Below the pieces are notes generated by a model. That model saw only the letters and a program-made list of their open reading frames with translations. It had not been told where the DNA came from and ran no database searches. Source: Vespa crabro (Eukaryota; Arthropoda; Insecta; Hymenoptera; Vespidae). Taken from it: a DNA stretch of 64,000 nt. Shown here piece after piece: positions 38,593 through 51,007 of the stretch. Both the position numbers and the translations under genes were made by a program. Every line of letters begins with the position of its first letter. The first letter of the stretch is position 1. The stretch spans positions 7,679,057 to 7,743,056 of the forward strand of contig NC_060961.1 of assembly GCF_910589235.1 (NCBI RefSeq). The letters run 5' to 3'.

Positions 38593-38640
<48 letters not shown>
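38570..38640. repeat. (GATA)/(GA)n tract
   Basis: GATA units at 38580-38595, then GA. The reverse-strand pyrimidine run at 38749-38797 mirrors it across the X-box-like site. Confidence 0.85.
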
Positions 38641-38644
<4 letters not shown>

Positions 38645-38679
38645 GAATGGAGCAAAGTGCAGATCGTACTCGGCGTCCG

Positions 38680-38692
38680 GTTGCCAGGCAAC
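38680..38692. promoter_or_regulatory. RFX X-box-like palindrome
   Basis: GTTGCCAGGCAAC is two perfect half-sites GTTGCC and GGCAAC around one base, matching the RFX X-box pattern GTNRCC-N0-3-RGYAAC. GCTAATTAGC follows at 38695-38704, a homeodomain palindrome. Binding is not demonstrated. Confidence 0.4.
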
Positions 38693-38744
38693 GCGCTAAT
38701 TAGCCCACCCAGCTCTTTGGAGTGGATACTCGACAGTACTTGGT

Positions 38745-38748
<4 letters not shown>

Positions 38749-38797
<49 letters not shown>
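38749..38797. repeat. (CT)n microsatellite
   Basis: Pure CT of about 49 bases, followed by (ACG)n triplets at 38820-38850. Confidence 0.9.
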
Positions 38798-38802
<5 letters not shown>

Positions 38803-39164
38803 ACTATCTCGCACACAACGATGATGACGACGACGACGACAACGACGACGAGTATACACACATTTTCGCTCTCTCCCTCAATTCGCCCTTGCCTATCCGA
38901 TTATTCAATGATAGTGATATCGTACTTATACGATCGTTAATAATTCCATGAAGAACGCGTACAATATCCAATAATCGAATTTCGATTTTTTATTTCGATC
39001 TTTGATCGAACCCGTCACTCTGCAATGAGAAACTTTCAATGTTCTTTTTTACGTTAATCTTTACGTAAAAATAAAATTAGAAAATTGGACTGTTACGAAA
39101 TGTCCAATCTATTCTTTCTCGATGTCGGTTTATGGTTTTGTATGAAAGGATAAAGAGATTACGT

Positions 39165-39255
39165 CAATGACAATGACGATCGCGATGACGATCAGGATGA
39201 CGATGACGACGATAATGATAATGATGATATACAACGTGATGGTAATGACGGCGTA
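39165..39255. repeat. Degenerate (GAY)n triplet repeat
   Basis: GACGAT/GATGAC/GATAATGAT units. It is open for Asp-rich translation over a short span but has no start or splice signals. Confidence 0.7.
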
Positions 39256-40554
39256 TCAAAGGGTTTGTTGTCCATTCTTCCTTTTCCCACGACGAAATAT
39301 TTCAAAATGACACCTGTGTGAACGTTTTCGTACGTTTGGCATATCACGCACATCTGATACATCGTTTCATTTCATGTATAATAAAAGCGTTAACGGATGC
39401 ATACGATTCCTCTTCCTTTGTAGTCCTCTCGAAATTCTTCGAGAAAAATACGTATCATTTTTTGTGCCATTTTGCCACCATCATTTCACTTGCCTCTATT
39501 ACCGATCACTTTCTTATTGAGTTTTATTATAAATTTTATTACAGGGTGTCGTTTACCTCTTAGGTAATCGAAATAATTGGTCTAAGGAAAATAATCCATT
39601 GTTTATTAATATTCAACAAAAAACATTGGATGATAAGTTAATCAACTTTTTAGATTATTGTGCAATCTTATCTCTTATTATTAATATCGTTTATTAAAAT
39701 TCATTAACGAAAACAACTGTTCCTCATTTATATTCTTTTTCTTTTCTTTTCTTTTCTTTTCCTTTTTTCTTTTTTTATCATCAAATTATTTTAAATTATC
39801 TTTTTTTCACATAGGCAGGAGTATCTACATCCTGCCGATGCTTCTTACAATGCAATCTTGCAATGTTTGAATTTATAAGAAGATGACGTAACGACGAAAA
39901 AAAAAGAAAGAAAAGGAGAGACAGAAAGAGAGAAGGAGAGAGAGAGAAAGAGAGAGAGAGAAAAAGTAACGACGTGAAAAAAGTCGAGGTAATCAACGCG
40001 CGAGCTTGCCTTTTAACTGGGCCGCTTTTAGCGCGACAAATTATTCGAACGAGCAAAGAAGAAACCGCATTCGATCGGTCGTCACGGTTGAGCTGTCACG
40101 AGTTAATACGAGCTTGCCTCAATTTCGACGATAATTTTGAGGAAGTTCTCTTTCTTTCTTTCTTTCTCTCTCTCTCTCTCTATCTATCTCACACACATAC
40201 TCTTTTAAAAAGATACGATAAATCATTGAAACGTGCAGGTGGATGCGATAGCTTCGTGACAGGAATGATAAGCAAGGTGCAAGTTTTTCCTGAGCTAGCG
40301 TTACCTCTTCAAAAGACGTTATCTTGTTCAAGTACTTACGAATTATGCGTATCGGCTTAATGACGAGGCGTTCGACGACCTGTCCGATAAGTTGGAGAAG
40401 GAATAAAGATCTTTAAAAAAAATCGCTCACTGACTAAGAGACACCAGTGAATTATATGTATCTTCCGATTATCGAAGAGAACATCGTAACATTAATTACC
40501 TTGCCCATCGTACACGTTGTAAAGTAATTATACGATCAAGTTTATGGATCGATT

Positions 40555-40603
<49 letters not shown>

Positions 40604-40691
40604 ATTGATTACTCTTACCAGTAAACACAGCTTGTCAAAATCATTTGTCGATCTTCAAAGAAGGAAGACAAGAATATACTTAAAAAGTACA

Positions 40692-40730
<39 letters not shown>

Positions 40731-41475
40731 ATTATATACATATATATATACATTACATTTGTGTTTCCATCACAATAATTTCATAAACAGGAAAAAAAGA
40801 AAAAAGAAAAAGAAAAGAATAAGAAAGAAAAAAATAAATAAAATTTGATGAAATTTTTTAGAGGCACTGAAACGGACGATTTTGTGATCGAGATAAATAA
40901 AAAAAAACATAGAAACAAGATATAATTTCGAAGAGAAAATTGTAGAACGGAAAGAGAGAGAGAGAGAGAGAGAGAGAAAGAAAGAGAGAGAGAGAGAGAG
41001 CGAGAAGATGACAAAGAAAAGCCGTGAGATAGCGAAGATGCACCAAAGTAACGCTGCGAAGTGAATCGCACGGAAGATGAAGAGAGGATGAGAAGGATGA
41101 GGAAGAGAAGATGAAGAGACAAGAACGGAGAATATAGAAGGCAAAGGGAACGTCGGTTAAACCGGGTTAAAAGATCGCCCGAAGACAGACGTAGGAGAGC
41201 GAGCAGAAATGGTTCCCTCTGTCTATCTCTCTCGCACTCACCTTTAGACTCTCGCATCTCTGGTGGAACGTACAGGTGCGCCACGGAGGAGGCGGCCGCC
41301 AGCTCGTAAAGATGCAAATACTCTCAGGATGGACTCGTCAGCGCTCTGTCAAAGTGCGATTGCGAAAGGGAGCGGCGTGGTTCTTCCGCGAGCAGGCCCT
41401 TCGCGAAAGAATATTGTGTTGCGGTCGGAAGATAAACAATGGCTGTGGCCCTCCATCGAGTTCTCGAGTTCTCTG

Positions 41476-41476
<1 letters not shown>

Positions 41477-41526
<50 letters not shown>
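41477..41526. repeat. (CT)n microsatellite
   Basis: Pure CT run. A second run with T interruptions is at 41602-41650. Confidence 0.9.
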
Positions 41527-41530
<4 letters not shown>

Positions 41531-41601
41531 GTCTTCTCTTTACCCCTCCGGCTCGCATTTTCTGTTTGTTCGACAAATAAAACCTCACGGAAGGGTGCTC
41601 G

Positions 41602-41632
<31 letters not shown>

Positions 41633-42120
41633 TTCTTTCTTTCCTTTCTCTTCGATAAATCGCTCCGTCCTTCTTCTTTGCCACGTAGAATAAGGAGATG
41701 CACCCTTTGACTCGAACGTATATTCCGAGCACATAAGATGAGAAGATAGTCTTCCTTCTTCGTCTCATCTTAAAGGGTATATAAGCTCGTGCGACCAACG
41801 CTTTATATATCTATCCTTGTCACGCGTAGTATGATAGAGAAAGCAGAATCACTGAGGCTTAATGTGATGCTCTTCCTAGGCGCAAGACCCAAATGCCTTG
41901 GATTTATTTAGGATTTGCAGGGTAAATATAACACCTAGTTCGAATGGTTGAGCTACAAGCCCGGGAAGCTTCGGACCTCCCTACGTAGATAAATAAATAA
42001 TCGTCGATTTTTCGTCTCTTTCTCTCTAACTCTTTCTCAATGAGAACGATGAGGAAGATTGAGGATGAACGCGTTGGATAACATCCTACTCGACCTTACT
42101 CTTCTCTACAACACATCTTT

Positions 42121-42162
<42 letters not shown>

Positions 42163-42989
42163 CTCTTTATTTCTCTCTCCTTCTCTCTCTCTTTTTCTCT
42201 CACGGCATTCTCGTAATCCCGGGTCAACGAGGATTGTTGTTTTAAGGGCGTGAAACATGACAGGTGCACAATGCCACGGTGATGTTGCAGGTGCGAATAG
42301 CGGGGCTAACGATGGCACCGTGAAAGTCAGAAATCCTCGACGTCGTCGGTCGCACTACGTCCCAGTCCGTGTAACACGAGACAATTTGTGGATCTTTGTG
42401 GAACGGAGATCCTTTGAAAAGCGCCGATTCATCGACGGTATAACCATAACTCCGTAAGGACCGACCTACCTACGCTTTTCCCTTTATCTTCCGTTTTTTT
42501 TTACGCCTCGCTTCAACATTAAATACGATTATGAGAAATAAGAGAAACTCTAGTTTTTCCTCAAAACTTTCTCTCCCCGTTTTTTCTTTCTGTTCGTTCG
42601 TTCGTTCGTTCGTTTATTTTTTGTTTGTTATAAATTATACGATCATTAAGTTCAAACTCTATATCTGAAATATCAAAGTGTGCATTTAATTACGCCTTAA
42701 GTTGGTTCGCACGATCGAACAATTAGATTTTATTATACCATCCCTCCCATAAATGTGTTACAACGGAATGATCGATTTACCACGCGCGTGAGTCCGATTT
42801 TATTTTTTATCTCATTAACAACGAATCCACTTTTAAATGTCGTCTCCAAGAAGAAGAACGAGAAGGAAGGACTGCTGTGATGGAGCTATAGAGAAAGTAC
42901 GGTGGACCAGTGGTTTATGAAGTCGATCCCTTATGGGATACAATGTCGTGCACACGTACACTCTGTCTCTCTCTTTTGCGTGCCCGAGC

Positions 42990-43110
42990 GGGCGAGCGCG
43001 CGCGCGCGCAAACGCGAACGGCGCGGCAATGATAATTAATCAACCTCAACGCCGCAGTGGCGCCCTCAGCTGCGCAGCCGGAGAGCGTAATAATCTCTCG
43101 CGAGCTGTGT
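42990..43110. promoter_or_regulatory. CpG-rich block with (GC)7 and TAATTAAT
   Basis: Alternating GC at 42996-43009 (Z-DNA prone) is followed by GGCGCGGCAATG and TAATTAAT (43033-43040), then CAGCTGCG. The composition resembles the other candidate regulatory islands. Confidence 0.2.
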
Positions 43111-44263
43111 GGTCCATCCTTGTCCTTCGTCCTCTCTTCTCGTGTCCCGCTACGGAACAGTTCTTTGAACGCGATCGCACGCGGTCATTGCCTGTGCGTA
43201 GCCCCCATTCCTCCGATAGCAAACTCATCTCTTTTCTTTCTCTAAATCAGTATCTAAATATTCATTTTATTCTTTCTTTTTTCTTTTTAACATTAATATT
43301 TGATAAACAAAAAATATCAGTTTTATCGTAAAAATATTGTAACGACGTTGGCAGTCAATTTCAAAGAAATTTTATAAATTTTATAGCGCCAAAAGTAAGA
43401 CATAATTTTTATGAAAGTGCTCGTCCTTCGTAAAAATCATTCTAAACGTTATCTAAATGCAAACATCGAAAAAAAAGAAAAAAAGAAAGAGAGGACAAAA
43501 AAGAAGAAAGCAGAGAAAGAAAGTATTACCATCGATTCCAGTGCTTTACTGCTGAATATTGAATTGATGAAGGTTAAAGTTATAATTAAATAAGTAAGAA
43601 TAAATATGTCAGTCGTTATATCGATTAATCGAAATTCTGAAACGAAAGTATTGAATATTGTACGTACAATGAACTTAAGACGAAATTATTTAAGTGCTCG
43701 ATTAGACAGAAGAAAAAAAAACAAACAAAAAAAAGAAAAAAGAAAGAAAAAAAATAAATCGGAAAATTCTGGTTGAAATGCGAACGTTATCTCACTTAAT
43801 TAGAATTAACAGAGAAACCGGATTCGTAATCGACTTTCCGCGCGGGCCGCGAGAAGAAAGAAGGCGAGCGTGCCGTTGATAATTTGTCGATTAAGATAAA
43901 ATTGAGTAATCGAGGCGTGCGTGAACGGAATGTGGAGCGCGGAATCGAAAGAGGAGAAGAAGGAGGAAGAGAAAGACGATGAGAAGTAAGAGAAGGAGAA
44001 GGAGAAGGAGAAGGAAGGAAGCAAGGAAGGAAAGCTAAAGCGGCATTTTGACTAAATGGAAGGAGTAAAAGGAGGAGAAGAGGAAGAGGGAGAGAGGAGG
44101 ATCGACTCTTTCGAGGTAGAATATAATTGGGTCAACGACGATGCCTCGACGCGGCTCGTCTTTGCGTCGCATTAATTTACAAAAAGAGGGACCTTCGCGA
44201 AATTGGGCCCGTCCCACTCTTAGTGCCCGTAAAGTAAATCGCATTTCATCGGTTCTTCCCTCT

Positions 44264-44301
<38 letters not shown>

Positions 44302-44802
44302 CTTTTCCTTCCAGTAAAGCAACGCTTGTTGTACTGTAACGTAGTATTGGTAGCAGACGGAGGACCGTAATTGGTATTAAACGATCGGCGAACGAATCGG
44401 ACGATCGAACGCTCGCTTTGCTCGATAAATTTCCATTTTTACGTTTATACGGACAACAACGATGGTGGACAACCGGTGCGATTGTACTGCTGACTCGCGA
44501 GTCATCGAAGGAATTCAATTTGGTCGATCGAAAGAAGAAAGGTACCGTACGAAGAAGATACCAGGCATGGGCAATCTCTGCAGATGAAGTGAAAAAAGGT
44601 AGAAAGAAAAAAATAGAGAGAGAAAGTTGTTCGTAAAATTCCACGTACGACTAATTACTTGCGTAGCATGAATGCATGTGGACACACTGTCGTGTCATCG
44701 CCATTAATCGTGAGATAATTAATAGACGATCGTCGCTAATTGCGCGATCAGATCTCGGGACCCTTAATGAGGCGTGACGACAAGAGGTTCTATTTGTGAT
44801 GT

Positions 44803-44855
<53 letters not shown>

Positions 44856-45041
44856 CTTCCTTTTTTTTCTTTGACGTAACAAAGAATGATGCGTTAAAAA
44901 AAATATATTTTTGTCGTGATAAAACTCCTTCTTTTATCGTAACGATTTTTTTCTTCAACTTTAAATATGCGAGAAAGTAATACATTTGACCTATTTAATT
45001 GGATACGTTAACAAACTTCTTGACATAACTGTATCGATATA

Positions 45042-45043
<2 letters not shown>

Positions 45044-45092
<49 letters not shown>
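45044..45092. repeat. (TA)n microsatellite
   Basis: TA run bounded on both sides by TACTAT. Confidence 0.9.
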
Positions 45093-45093
<1 letters not shown>

Positions 45094-45519
45094 TATCTTT
45101 TTCTCTTTATTTATCTCTTTCTCTCTCTTGTTCTTTTTTTTTTTGTTGAAACGTTTATCGAAATACTGAAGTCGTTAAGAGAGGCTCGAAACAATTTCCA
45201 TGATAAATGTCAATGAAATGAGCCAATGAGTTATTACCGACGGGATAACGTGATAAAATTATAACTATCTAACGCAAAGGAGACGAAGAAAATTTCTGTT
45301 TACCGAATATTCAAATTCACTAAATCGATTATTAACGAATCAGTGCCGGAGGGGTGGCGAGATGGAGAACGGAAAAGAGAGTAATTTATTTCTAAAAATG
45401 GCCGTGTCCATCGAAATTACATAGTTTGGATAATCGAGTTACCGTAGTGCCTTGTAATTTCCATACAAATTTTTTTAAGAGACTACATGAAAGCGCATAC
45501 GCACACGCACACACGCATA

Positions 45520-45553
45520 GGTAACTACCTACCTATCTACCTATCTACCTACA
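45520..45553. repeat. (TACC/TATC)n array
   Basis: GGTAACTACCTACCTATC followed by more TACC/TATC units. The GGTA/TACC start forms a small inverted repeat. Confidence 0.75.
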
Positions 45554-45807
45554 TAGATTCTAGAGAAACGCGACAGGTCGTAGAATCGTCAACGGATCGG
45601 ATCCGATTGTCACGATGCCGAGAATTTGCATCGATGTAAAAATCTCTCCTTTCACGCCTTATACGCGAGAATGACAGGCTCGTAATCCGTGTCCACCCAC
45701 ACTACCATAGACCTCCTCTTCATTCTCCTCCTCCTCCTTTTCCTCTTGCTTCTCCTTCTCTTTCCTACTCTTTACTCCACCTCTTCCTCTCAACCCCGAG
45801 CGTTCAT

Positions 45808-45810
<3 letters not shown>

Positions 45811-45861
<51 letters not shown>
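45811..45861. repeat. (CT)25 microsatellite
   Basis: Pure CT run, preceded by a CTC/CTT-rich pyrimidine stretch from 45714. Confidence 0.9.
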
Positions 45862-45866
<5 letters not shown>

Positions 45867-46399
45867 TCGTTGCTCCTCCCGTCATTTATCGCGGCTCGCA
45901 TCGCCTCGTCTACCCGGCGGCCTCGAAGCGACGTTCCTTTTCGAAAATCTTTCGTAGATGCATAAGATACTGTATTGTTGTACCGGACCTGAATATTATT
46001 CTCATGCAATTTAACGAATTAAATGAGAAACAAACGATATATTTTTTGTCGAATTATATTTAATTATTAAAAAAAATTGTTCATAATAGCTTTAAATAGA
46101 TATTCATCATAGAATATAAAAATATATATATATATATATATATGAAGTTTATATTTCACGTAATGTTTATCTCTCATATATAATAAAAATCATATATTAA
46201 ATATAGATACATATATGTATATATGTAGTATTACGATAAGTATAAACAATCAAGAAAAATTATTAATATGGTTCACAAACTATTCTGAACTTATAAAGAA
46301 CACTCGTTAGCATTGCTACGGTATCGGAACATGTTTTTCGATATTTCTTATAGATAAGATCGAAAAAGACGTTGGCCGTATATGCGTTAGAAGCATACA

Positions 46400-46410
46400 T
46401 ATATATATAC

Positions 46411-46451
<41 letters not shown>
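46400..46451. repeat. (TA)n with regular CATA interruptions
   Basis: TATATATATACATA units, then pure TA. Confidence 0.85.
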
Positions 46452-46454
<3 letters not shown>

Positions 46455-46745
46455 GATGAGCTTCTTATCGATAACGTGACCAAACGTAATGCTCGCACAC
46501 ACATCGCTAACGCGGCCGGTTCGTATTATCTGAAATGCACAGCTGCCATGCTCCCACACGGGTCCTCCGGTGTAAAAACAAAAGTCCGAAGCGCGATACT
46601 GTTCGCGTGATCACACACGTGTGGCATGTTAATACACAATAAGAAATTAAGAACCGTACCGTGGCTCGAACCACCAGTGCATTTAATGCATCGTACTTTA
46701 AAATCGTGGCCGCCATCGCGGTGCGTCCCAGGACCGGCATAAAAC
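46455..46745. promoter_or_regulatory. Candidate enhancer or promoter block with DRE, E-boxes and a TGCAT palindrome
   Basis: About 290 bases without repeats. It contains TTATCGATAA (46465-46474, with the DREF core TATCGATA), CAGCTG (46540-46545), CACACGTGTG (46614-46623, E-box palindrome) and TGCATTTAATGCA (46678-46690, near-palindromic POU-like site). DRE elements in flies mark housekeeping promoters. No gene start is evident here, so an enhancer role is equally possible. Confidence 0.3.
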
Positions 46746-48541
46746 TGTTCGAAACTTGTTTTTAGGAGCATTCTACCTTCTCTCTCAGTTTACCTACCAC
46801 TCGTTTGTACGATGAAAAATGATACTGACGGATAATTCGGCCTAATTTAGTCTCCTTTGTTATTTATATAAGACGCTTTATTACCGCGAACTTGAGAAAG
46901 ACGAAATGCATTTCTTCGATATAAATTTTTCAAGATTGAACACGGAACAGGAAACTGTCATGATCATCGACTTTTTCGATGAGTATAATAAAACTGGTAG
47001 TTCTGAAGTTATGATCGTTATATTCTATATCTCTTTTTTCTTGTTTTCTTCTTTTTTTTTATCTTTTATTTTTTTTTATTCTTTTCTTTTTTTATTTCAC
47101 TCCCAAGGATAATCGTGCGTTTGAAAATTACAATTGATCAAACGTGGATTCGAAAAATATAAACAAGATGTATAAAATTTTAAACACGTTTCGTAATAAA
47201 TTTCAGAAACTATAACCGACGATCGTTATTCAATGGACGTTCAAAGTGATACGAGAAAATTTGAAAAGAACTAAAAGATACCGAGAGATCCTAGTCGTGA
47301 TAATAAATATCGAAATATGACAGTCCAAGAATAAGTTCGTATTTTGAAAAGAAGTAACGCCTTAGAAGTTTGTCGGTAGACTAGACTGAACGGAGAAAAC
47401 TTTGGTACTGGACAAACAGAAATTCGTTTAGCAGGTCAGTGCTGCTACCGGTCAGGACAAACAATCCGAACGGACTTTCGGTAATAACAATGAAATATTT
47501 TTTGAGCGGCGTTTGAGTTATTTCTTTTACGGGACTAGCAAGTCGAAAAGGAATAGAATGATATAGGTAGATAGAAAGAGAAAAAGAAAGGGAAGGAAGG
47601 AAAAAGAAAAGGAAGAAAAAAGAAAAAGAAAAGGAAGAAAAAAGGTAGAATCGAATTTCGTGGTGGCCGAAAAAGGCATAAAGCCCAGGAGCTCGGACCA
47701 CGTTAACGACTGTTCAGGTGCTAATTGTACCGGCGACGACGATTCGGGGACAACCAAGCTAAATACTTCAGTAAATAATACCTTCTCGAGCTAGCAACGT
47801 CGGATTCACAAAGAAAAAGTCTAAGCCTTCTCTTCTCTTTTCTTCTCTTCTCTTCTTTTCTCTTCTCTCTCATGGTCCGTCACGACCAATGATATTTTTC
47901 TTTTCTCGTGGCATCACCGGCGATCTATTTCTTTTTTTTTTTCATTTTTCTGATATTTAAACGAAATCAAACCAAACCAAATCGATAAACTAACTGTTAC
48001 ACCATTTTAATCACGAGATTAAGATTAGGAAACCCGTTTAATGTTATCTCTCCGATTACCCTAGCAAGTAACGTTAAAACCTACATAACATTTTCCTTTT
48101 TGAAATTAAACGGTCGTAACGACCCAGATAAGATAATATCGAGAGATCGAACGACGCGAAAATTCCAACTTACATAGATACAATTCCTACGAAACGACGC
48201 GAATAATATTACGAGTTATTTATTTCTTTCATTATCATATATATATATGTATATATGTATGTACCTGTTACTGAAAGGCAACACGAAAACAAAAATTAGA
48301 CGATATAAAACTTCGACAAAGTACTCTCCAGTAGGTATCCCTTAAGACAACAGAGAACTCACAATCCATAAAGTCCAAAATTAATGATTACATTGTTTGT
48401 TATCTTCTACGTAATAGTCTCTATGAGAAGAAAAAGAAGGAAAAAAAAAAAGAAAAATTCCTCCAGCGGTTGCTTTCCAGAATTTACTTCTAATCTTTTG
48501 CGATGTAAGCTGGTGGCTGAGAGAAAAAGAGAAAAAAGTGA

Positions 48542-48543
<2 letters not shown>

Positions 48544-48594
<51 letters not shown>

Positions 48595-48615
48595 AAAGAG
48601 TGAGAGAGAGAGAGA
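48544..48615. repeat. (GA)n microsatellite
   Basis: GA run with AAAA interruptions near the right end. Confidence 0.9.
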
Positions 48616-49551
48616 GGGGTAGGATACAGTTGGAGGGTAGAACGAGGTTGCAGCGAAGCTACAAACGACAAAAGGAATCATCCAGCACCGACATGAATAT
48701 TCAGAACGAGTTTTGCATTTATTAAAACAACACAGGGAAACCCCTTTATTCATGGTGCGCTCGCATAATTACAAAGTCTATCTGGATACATCTCTATTTT
48801 TACGGTAACGCGCGGATGCTTCTGGAACTTTGCTACGTCGTCGGTGACTCTCCCCCTTTTCGAAACGATAAATCATTTCACTCGTCGTCTTGCTCCTCTT
48901 GACATTATTTGTAAGAAAATAGCAAAAAAAAGAAAAAAATAAAAAAAAAAATAAAAAAAAATTTTTTTTCAACTTTTTCAAATCAAGATCGCATATTCGC
49001 GGTTATGATCAACTAGAAAAAAAAAAAGAAAGAAAAAATCGAAACCGTAATACGTTTCCATTAAACGGATATATTATACACATTTTATTATGCATTATTG
49101 CATTATATATTTTAACATTGAGGTATATTTGAAAAACAGCAAATTGAAATTTTATTCAAACGTCTACCTACTATAAAAGAAAATAAAAGAAAAAAAAGTA
49201 CCTCCAGTTGCTGATTACTCCGACGACAGCGTGAGACCCGAGGATTATCGATTCTTTGTATCTTCATCAAAGATTCTCTTCGTTATAAGAAAAACGTTTG
49301 CTTCTCTGTGGCGAGTAAATTGTAAAATATGTATCGCGTGTGTATGGGGTGATGGCGCAGAAAGAGAGCTTTTTCTGTCTCTCTCTCTCTTTTTCTTTCT
49401 TTATTTCTCTCTCTTTCTCTCTCTTTCTCTTTCTCTCTCTTCCTACCGAATAAAAAAATGAAGCCACTCGCCGTTTTACAGTCGATGCAAAAACGGGACT
49501 TAAGAAATGATAATGTACGTTGCAGCTGGTGCATAGACCCGTAATCCTTAC

Positions 49552-49614
49552 CTGTGCGACACACCTATCTAATATACTACATGCATACATGTATAGAAAC
49601 GTATACATACACAT
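49552..49614 (-). CDS. Weak candidate for an upstream (first coding) exon of the basonuclin-like gene
   Basis: Seen: on the minus strand CGCACAG is followed by GTAAGGAT, a near-perfect donor. The frame ending at the donor (phase 0) is open and has ATGs at 49614, 49608 and 49590. The longest reading ends SILDRCVAQ. Phase 0 is what the exon at 17176 needs, and human BNC2 has a Gln-ending residue pair at the same junction (from memory). Against it: the peptide is only 13-21 residues, most of it comes from a TACATA-rich repeat, the start contexts are poor, and the implied intron would be about 32 kb. Other phase-0 donors exist (18373 and 22065 on the minus strand). This is a hypothesis only. Confidence 0.15.
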
Positions 49615-49979
49615 ATCTAATGCTAAGGCATTTACACAAGTTTACGTACGCCAATCGAGCTCGGCTCGTTATCTTGTGACTCAGAGATCAGAAACGGCGA
49701 TACTAATCTTGATATTTATTTTATTTCTCTTTCTCTTTCTCGCTCTTTCTCTCTCTCTCTTTCTTTCTATCTTTCTCTGTCTTTCTTCCTTTTTACTTTC
49801 CTGGAGAGAGAGAACTTAGGTAACAGAGTGAGCACACACGCGTTGAATATCGACTCCGGACAAAAATTAAAAAATATCGAACTGCTCGATTTACTTTACA
49901 CATTACACATTTTATCCGACGACGAAGAAAAGGCGAAGCTTCTCTTTCACGAGAATATGAAAGAGAAAAAAGGAAATAC

Positions 49980-50027
<48 letters not shown>

Positions 50028-50469
50028 TGAAAGAGAAAGAGAACTATTTGAAGTGTTGTGTCACGTTTCATCCATTAAATGGTTTATAGTAGTAGAAATT
50101 AACACATCGCGTATCATCAATGGCCTTGTCGACAATTTGTAATAAAAGAAGAAAAGAAAAGAAAATAATAAGATTTTCAAATATTTCCAACCCCCTTCTC
50201 CAGAATTATTACAAAAATTTTTATCAAATTTTCATTAAATATTTTCACCAATATGATCACATTTAACTTTCATTCTTAAGATCTCATGGGAATCCAAAAA
50301 AAGTGAAAAAGAAGAAAAAAGAAATAAAAAGATAATCGTACAGATAATAATCATGAAAAGTCGAAAAGGAGAGACGTGAAAGGATCAAAAACTTCCTGAA
50401 ACACTTTGTACCGTTATAACGATCGAAAATTATCTCGAAACAAATTAGACTCGATTCGCTCATTACAGG

Positions 50470-50604
50470 ATGAAAACGTTTAAGCGCGCGCCTGCCGTCA
50501 TATCCGTCAGGATGTTCAAGGAGAACTCGCTGGAAGTCGCGATCCCCGCGTTCTCCGTAAATCCGGTAACTCTCGTAAAACGTTTTCAAAGAACTACCGA
50601 GTAA
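50470..50604 (+). other. Small open frame of 44 codons with coding-like codon use
   Basis: The ATG at 50470 follows CTCATTACAG, a splice-acceptor-like word. The frame starts MKTFKRAPAVISVRMF and runs 44 residues to TAA. Its middle is rich in C/G third positions and the peptide is not repetitive. A weak donor-like GTAACT follows AATCCG. The opposite strand is also open over 50284-50664 (126 codons, including GERGDRDFQRVLLEHPDGYD), so the strand cannot be chosen. No family is recognised. It could be an exon, a conserved element, or chance. Confidence 0.15.
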
Positions 50605-50903
50605 CGACCACCAAAGAAACCTTTTTTTTTTAAAAGTCGGTTTAAAGTCTGTTGACTTTAGCATAACTCGTTTTCGATCATCATCATCCTGTTACCTAGT
50701 TACATTCACTTTCATTTTGCGAAATTATATAAATTTTACATTAAAATTTTATATCATTCAAACGTCTTGTATCGATCAATAAAAATAACGTGTCAATAAT
50801 TATGACAGTATTATATGAGTAAGAAGAAAAACAATTCCGAATAAATTCAACTCATTATTTATTTTGTGTCGATCTATCATGATAATGTAGAATAATAAGA
50901 AAA

Positions 50904-50943
<40 letters not shown>

Positions 50944-51007
50944 TTTTTTGTTTTGTTTAACTTAAACTATATTTATAATTAATAGCTCAATTGACCACTA
51001 TTATTCG

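Larger units (their letters stand above)
36165..46400. other. Non-coding stretch after the hAT-type element
   Basis: Contains TCC/TTC-rich sequence at 36760-36890, the (TG)28, CpG-rich blocks at 41250-41460 and 42990-43220, a (GTTC)n run at 42593-42616, and AT-rich filler. Medium frames at 42257-42457 and 37876-38085 are not recognised. Confidence 0.55.

Noticed and set aside
39165..39255. GAY triplet run as a coding acidic domain
   Set aside because: No start or splice sites and an irregular repeat; best read as a microsatellite.
40781..41317. 178-codon minus-strand frame starting at a TTG
   Set aside because: Mostly Ser/Leu from (GA)n and Phe from A-rich runs. The only ATG (MRESK, followed by a good donor) is phase 1 and does not match the phase-0 acceptor at 17176.
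41930..41985. tRNA-like words on the minus strand (GTAGCTCAACC, TTCGAAC)
   Set aside because: The D-arm-like and TTCGA words are adjacent, with no room for an anticodon arm, and no acceptor pairing exists.
42905..42930. CAGTGGTTTATGAAG, resembling a hAT end
   Set aside because: No inverted partner or target duplication found nearby, so it is only a partial match.
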